Below, piece by piece: positions 5,900 through 8,160 of a DNA stretch of 8,160 nt (positions are counted from its first letter, which is position 1; each line of letters opens with the position of its first letter). A program made the position numbers and the translations under genes. The notes beneath the pieces were generated by a model. That model searched no databases, was not told the DNA's origin, and worked only from the letters and a program-made list of their open reading frames with translations. This DNA is from Desulfobacterales bacterium (GTDB taxonomy: Bacteria; Desulfobacterota; Desulfobacteria; Desulfobacterales; JAHIVH01), in assembly GCA_020056645.1 (NCBI GenBank), contig JAGVHJ010000547.1, positions 1-8,160 of the forward strand, given 5' to 3'.

Positions 5900-6870
5900 A
5901 GATGTTTAATGTAGCGTTGGCCGGATGTGGGCGGGTGGCGGGTCTATACGACACAAGAGGAAACGAGTCTGTTTTGAGTCATGCCGCGGGGATTTTTTCA
6001 CATAAGGAGCTGGAATTAAAAGCTGTTTGCGATAACGATGCGTCCCATCTGGCATCCTTCCGATCACAGTGGAATGTTCCCTTGGCCTATGATTCCTTTA
6101 GGCGGATGGTGGCGGACCTCACTCCCCATCTTCTTTGCATCGCCACTCCAACCGCCATGCATTATGAGCATCTCCGCCATGCCTTGAGGTGTAATATTCC
6201 GCTTATTTTTGTCGAAAAACCCTTATGCGAAACCATTCATCAGAGCCGGGAAATCATGCGTCTCTATGCGGGGTCAACATCGAAAGTGCTCGTCAACTAT
6301 ATGAGGCGGTTCAATCCGGCCCTGAAGCGGATTCGGGAAGAGCTGCTAAACGGTCAGCACGGCCCGGTGGTGCGGGCGCATGTATACTACAATAAAGGAT
6401 TGCTTCACAATGGCAGTCATCTGATCGATCTTGTTCAATGGGTGATCGGCCCGGTGACGGATATCGACCATATCACCTATCATCGTCCTGTGCTTGAGGA
6501 TGACATGGATGTGGATCTTCAACTGAGAATCAACTCCCGCATTCCGGTTTCGATGGAGGTTTTTCCCTTTGAACATTACAATCTTCTGGAAGTGGACATA
6601 TTGACAGAAAAAGCGATGATCCGGCTTTTAAAAGGCGGCAGAGAAATCCATGTGTGCAAAGGTGCGCAAGATACGCACTTTCCCCACTTAAAACAACTCA
6701 CCCGCATCGAGTGGCCCGTAGAGAATCCCTGGAATACCATTTACCGATATTCTTACAGGCATTGTGTCGATATCCTGCTCGGTGTCTCGGAACCGCTCGC
6801 CACGCTCGAAGAGGCTTCGGACCTGGTTGAGCTTGTCTCACAGATCAAACGCTCTCGCAAAAAAGAATAA
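5896..6870 (+). CDS. Gfo/Idh/MocA family NAD(P)-dependent oxidoreductase
   Basis: A 324-aa protein with an N-terminal Rossmann fold: VALAGCGRVAGLYD (6-19) is the dinucleotide loop, AVCDNDA (43-49) the strand-2 end, and CIATPTAMHYEH (81-92) the next conserved strand. V106-E107-K108-P109-L is the family EKP motif, with K108 the catalytic lysine. NYMRRFNP (134-141) and HNGSHLIDL (171-179) with H175 line the substrate site of the C-terminal half. Such enzymes oxidise or reduce sugar hydroxyls, often on nucleotide sugars. In this cluster it may produce the keto sugar used by the adjacent aminotransferase, as in other Gfo/Idh plus DegT pairs (inference). The ATG at 5896 overlaps the SpsF stop by 4 nt; ATG 5902 is a possible alternative, as neither has a strong ribosome binding site. 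It ends 13 nt before the aminotransferase. Confidence 0.9.
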   Translation: MKMFNVALAGCGRVAGLYDTRGNESVLSHAAGIFSHKELELKAVCDNDASHLASFRSQWNVPLAYDSFRRMVADLTPHLLCIATPTAMHYEHLRHALRCNIPLIFVEKPLCETIHQSREIMRLYAGSTSKVLVNYMRRFNPALKRIREELLNGQHGPVVRAHVYYNKGLLHNGSHLIDLVQWVIGPVTDIDHITYHRPVLEDDMDVDLQLRINSRIPVSMEVFPFEHYNLLEVDILTEKAMIRLLKGGREIHVCKGAQDTHFPHLKQLTRIEWPVENPWNTIYRYSYRHCVDILLGVSEPLATLEEASDLVELVSQIKRSRKKE

Positions 6871-6877
6871 AAAGGAG
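6871..6877 (+). promoter_or_regulatory. ribosome binding site of the aminotransferase
   Basis: AAAGGAG with a 6-nt spacer to the ATG at 6884, directly after the oxidoreductase stop. It decides the start of the last gene. Confidence 0.7.
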
Positions 6878-6883
6878 TGTGAA

Positions 6884-8160
6884 ATGATATCTGAGCCCGC
6901 TCTTTTGGGCGGCCCACGGCTGGCGACGAAAAACTATTTTTTTCACTCGACAGATACAGGGGCGGAAGAGCTTTTCGCCTTAAAGGAGGTGATCGACAGC
7001 CAGGTGTTGTCCGGCTTCACGGCCACTCCTTCGGATTCGTTTTATGGCGGGGTGAAAGCCCGGCAATTGGAAGAAGAGTTCTCTTCCATTTTTGGCGTCA
7101 AGCATGCCGTCAGTTTCAATTCCGCCACCTCCGCTCTTCATGCGGCCGTTGCAGCAGCCGGCGTGGGGCCCGGCGACCAGGTGATCACCTCTCCTTTTAC
7201 CATGAGCGCCACCGCGAGCGCCATTCTCATGCAAAACGGGCTCCCGGTTTTTGCGGATATTGATGAAAATTTTTTTACGATTTCACCTGCATCGGTCCGG
7301 AAAGCGCTTAGGCCTCAGACACGGGCCATCATTCCCGTCAATCTCTTTGGTCAGCCCGCGGATCTTTTCTCGTTGAGAGAAATCGCGAGAGAAAATGGGC
7401 TGGTTCTGATCGAGGATAATGCCCAAGCCCCGCTTGCCTCTATCAACGGCCACTTGGCCGGGACGATCGGCGATATGGGGGTTTTCAGCCTGAACTATCA
7501 TAAGGCGGTTCAATGTGGTGAAGGAGGCGTTGTCGTCACCAATCATGATGATTACCATAAGCGATTGTGCCTGGTGAGAAATCATGGGGAGACATCGGTC
7601 GCCAGTATGGATATGCAATCGATTGCAAACACGATGGGATGGAACTACCGCATGACGGAATTGCAGGCGGCGGTGGCTTCCGTTCAAATGAAAAAGCTTG
7701 AACGGCTGAACGCCATCCGCATTGAACTTGCATCTTATTTGAAATCGGAACTGGAAGCCTTCGATTTCCTCATTCCTCCCCGGGTGAGGGACGGATGTGA
7801 ACACACCTACTATTTTTTTCCGGTCAAATATAAAAAAGGTATCCTTTCCATTCATCGCAACACGTTTGTGAGGGCGCTTGTTGAGGAAGGATTCCCCGTG
7901 GGCGCCGGTTATGTGGCGCCGCTTTACTGGCAGTCCCTTTATCAGAATCAGATCGTCTATGGAAACAAGGGGTGCCCGTTCCAGTGCCGCCACGTCAGTG
8001 AAATACCCTCTTATCACAAAGGGCTGTGTCCGGTCGCGGAGCGGATGTATCAGGAAGAGCTGATGGTGTTCAAACTCTGCAAATACCCCAATGATCGAGG
8101 GGATATCGATCTTCTTATAGAAGCAATTCAGAAAATCATCTATTTTCAAGAGGCGCTCCA
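6884..8160 (+). CDS. DegT/DnrJ/EryC1 PLP-dependent sugar aminotransferase (3' end outside window)
   Basis: A continuous frame of 425 codons that is still open at the right edge. It is a fold type I aminotransferase that uses pyridoxal phosphate to aminate keto sugars, usually nucleotide-linked, with glutamate as donor. Visible motifs: FGVKHAVSFNSATSALHAAV (70-89) as the phosphate-binding turn, GPGDQVITSPFTMSATASAI (95-114), IPVNLFGQPAD (150-160), LIEDNAQA (175-182) with D178 and Q181 contacting the cofactor ring, FSLNYHKAVQCGEGG (201-215) with K207 the Schiff-base lysine, and WNYRMTELQAA (253-263). All key residues are present and no lesion is seen. The length is already at or above the usual 370-420, so the stop should lie close beyond 8160. 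It is the last visible member of the coupled operon; pairing with the upstream Gfo/Idh oxidoreductase suggests successive oxidation and amination of one sugar. Confidence 0.9.
   Translation, partial: MISEPALLGGPRLATKNYFFHSTDTGAEELFALKEVIDSQVLSGFTATPSDSFYGGVKARQLEEEFSSIFGVKHAVSFNSATSALHAAVAAAGVGPGDQVITSPFTMSATASAILMQNGLPVFADIDENFFTISPASVRKALRPQTRAIIPVNLFGQPADLFSLREIARENGLVLIEDNAQAPLASINGHLAGTIGDMGVFSLNYHKAVQCGEGGVVVTNHDDYHKRLCLVRNHGETSVASMDMQSIANTMGWNYRMTELQAAVASVQMKKLERLNAIRIELASYLKSELEAFDFLIPPRVRDGCEHTYYFFPVKYKKGILSIHRNTFVRALVEEGFPVGAGYVAPLYWQSLYQNQIVYGNKGCPFQCRHVSEIPSYHKGLCPVAERMYQEELMVFKLCKYPNDRGDIDLLIEAIQKIIYFQEAL

Noticed and set aside
7283..8149. A 288-codon open frame on the minus strand
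   Set aside because: It lies wholly inside the aminotransferase gene, which has all its family motifs on the plus strand. The antisense product has no recognisable motif and an odd composition, so it is a shadow.

Overview
The window is a densely packed block of co-directional (+ strand) genes for making and attaching a surface or flagellar glycan. The core looks like a nonulosonic-acid (sialic, legionaminic or pseudaminic-type) sugar pathway. In order it holds: a class I SAM methyltransferase; a NodB-type polysaccharide deacetylase; a compact NeuB-like condensing enzyme; a family 2 glycosyltransferase fused to a NeuA-like cytidylyltransferase domain; a radical SAM protein with a short auxiliary-cluster domain; a wrecked GNAT acetyltransferase gene; an SpsF-type cytidylyltransferase; a Gfo/Idh/MocA oxidoreductase; and a DegT/DnrJ/EryC1 PLP aminotransferase that runs off the right edge. 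No tRNA, rRNA, transposase, CRISPR array or convincing terminator was seen.

Organism: a bacterium, probably Gram-negative and anaerobic. A Desulfobacterota (deltaproteobacterial) host would fit the mixed GC content and gene style, but this is a low-confidence guess with no phylogenetic marker behind it. The first gene (to 853) is clearly AT-richer than the rest (21/60 G+C at 121-180 against 36/60 at 5221-5280), which suggests it was acquired separately.

Layout: from 1698 to the right edge the genes look like one translationally coupled operon. The fusion gene and the radical SAM gene overlap by 16 nt. The GNAT remnant starts 3 nt after the radical SAM stop. The SpsF gene starts directly after a small-ORF stop (TGAATG). 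SpsF and Gfo/Idh share ATGA. The aminotransferase follows 13 nt later with a strong ribosome binding site.

How the genes may work together (inference): the aminotransferase and oxidoreductase would build an amino sugar, the GNAT once acylated it, the NeuB-like enzyme would add phosphoenolpyruvate to make a 2-keto sugar acid, a cytidylyltransferase would activate it with CTP, and the GT2 would transfer it, with the radical SAM enzyme, deacetylase and methyltransferase as tailoring steps. Several parts are non-standard. The NeuB lacks the C-terminal SAF (antifreeze-like) domain. The NeuA-like domain keeps the scaffold but has lost nearly every active-site motif. The GNAT is broken in several places. 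The separate SpsF protein is intact. The cluster is therefore either a repurposed nonulosonate-like pathway or one that is partly decaying. No NeuC-type epimerase or nucleotide-sugar dehydratase lies in the window.
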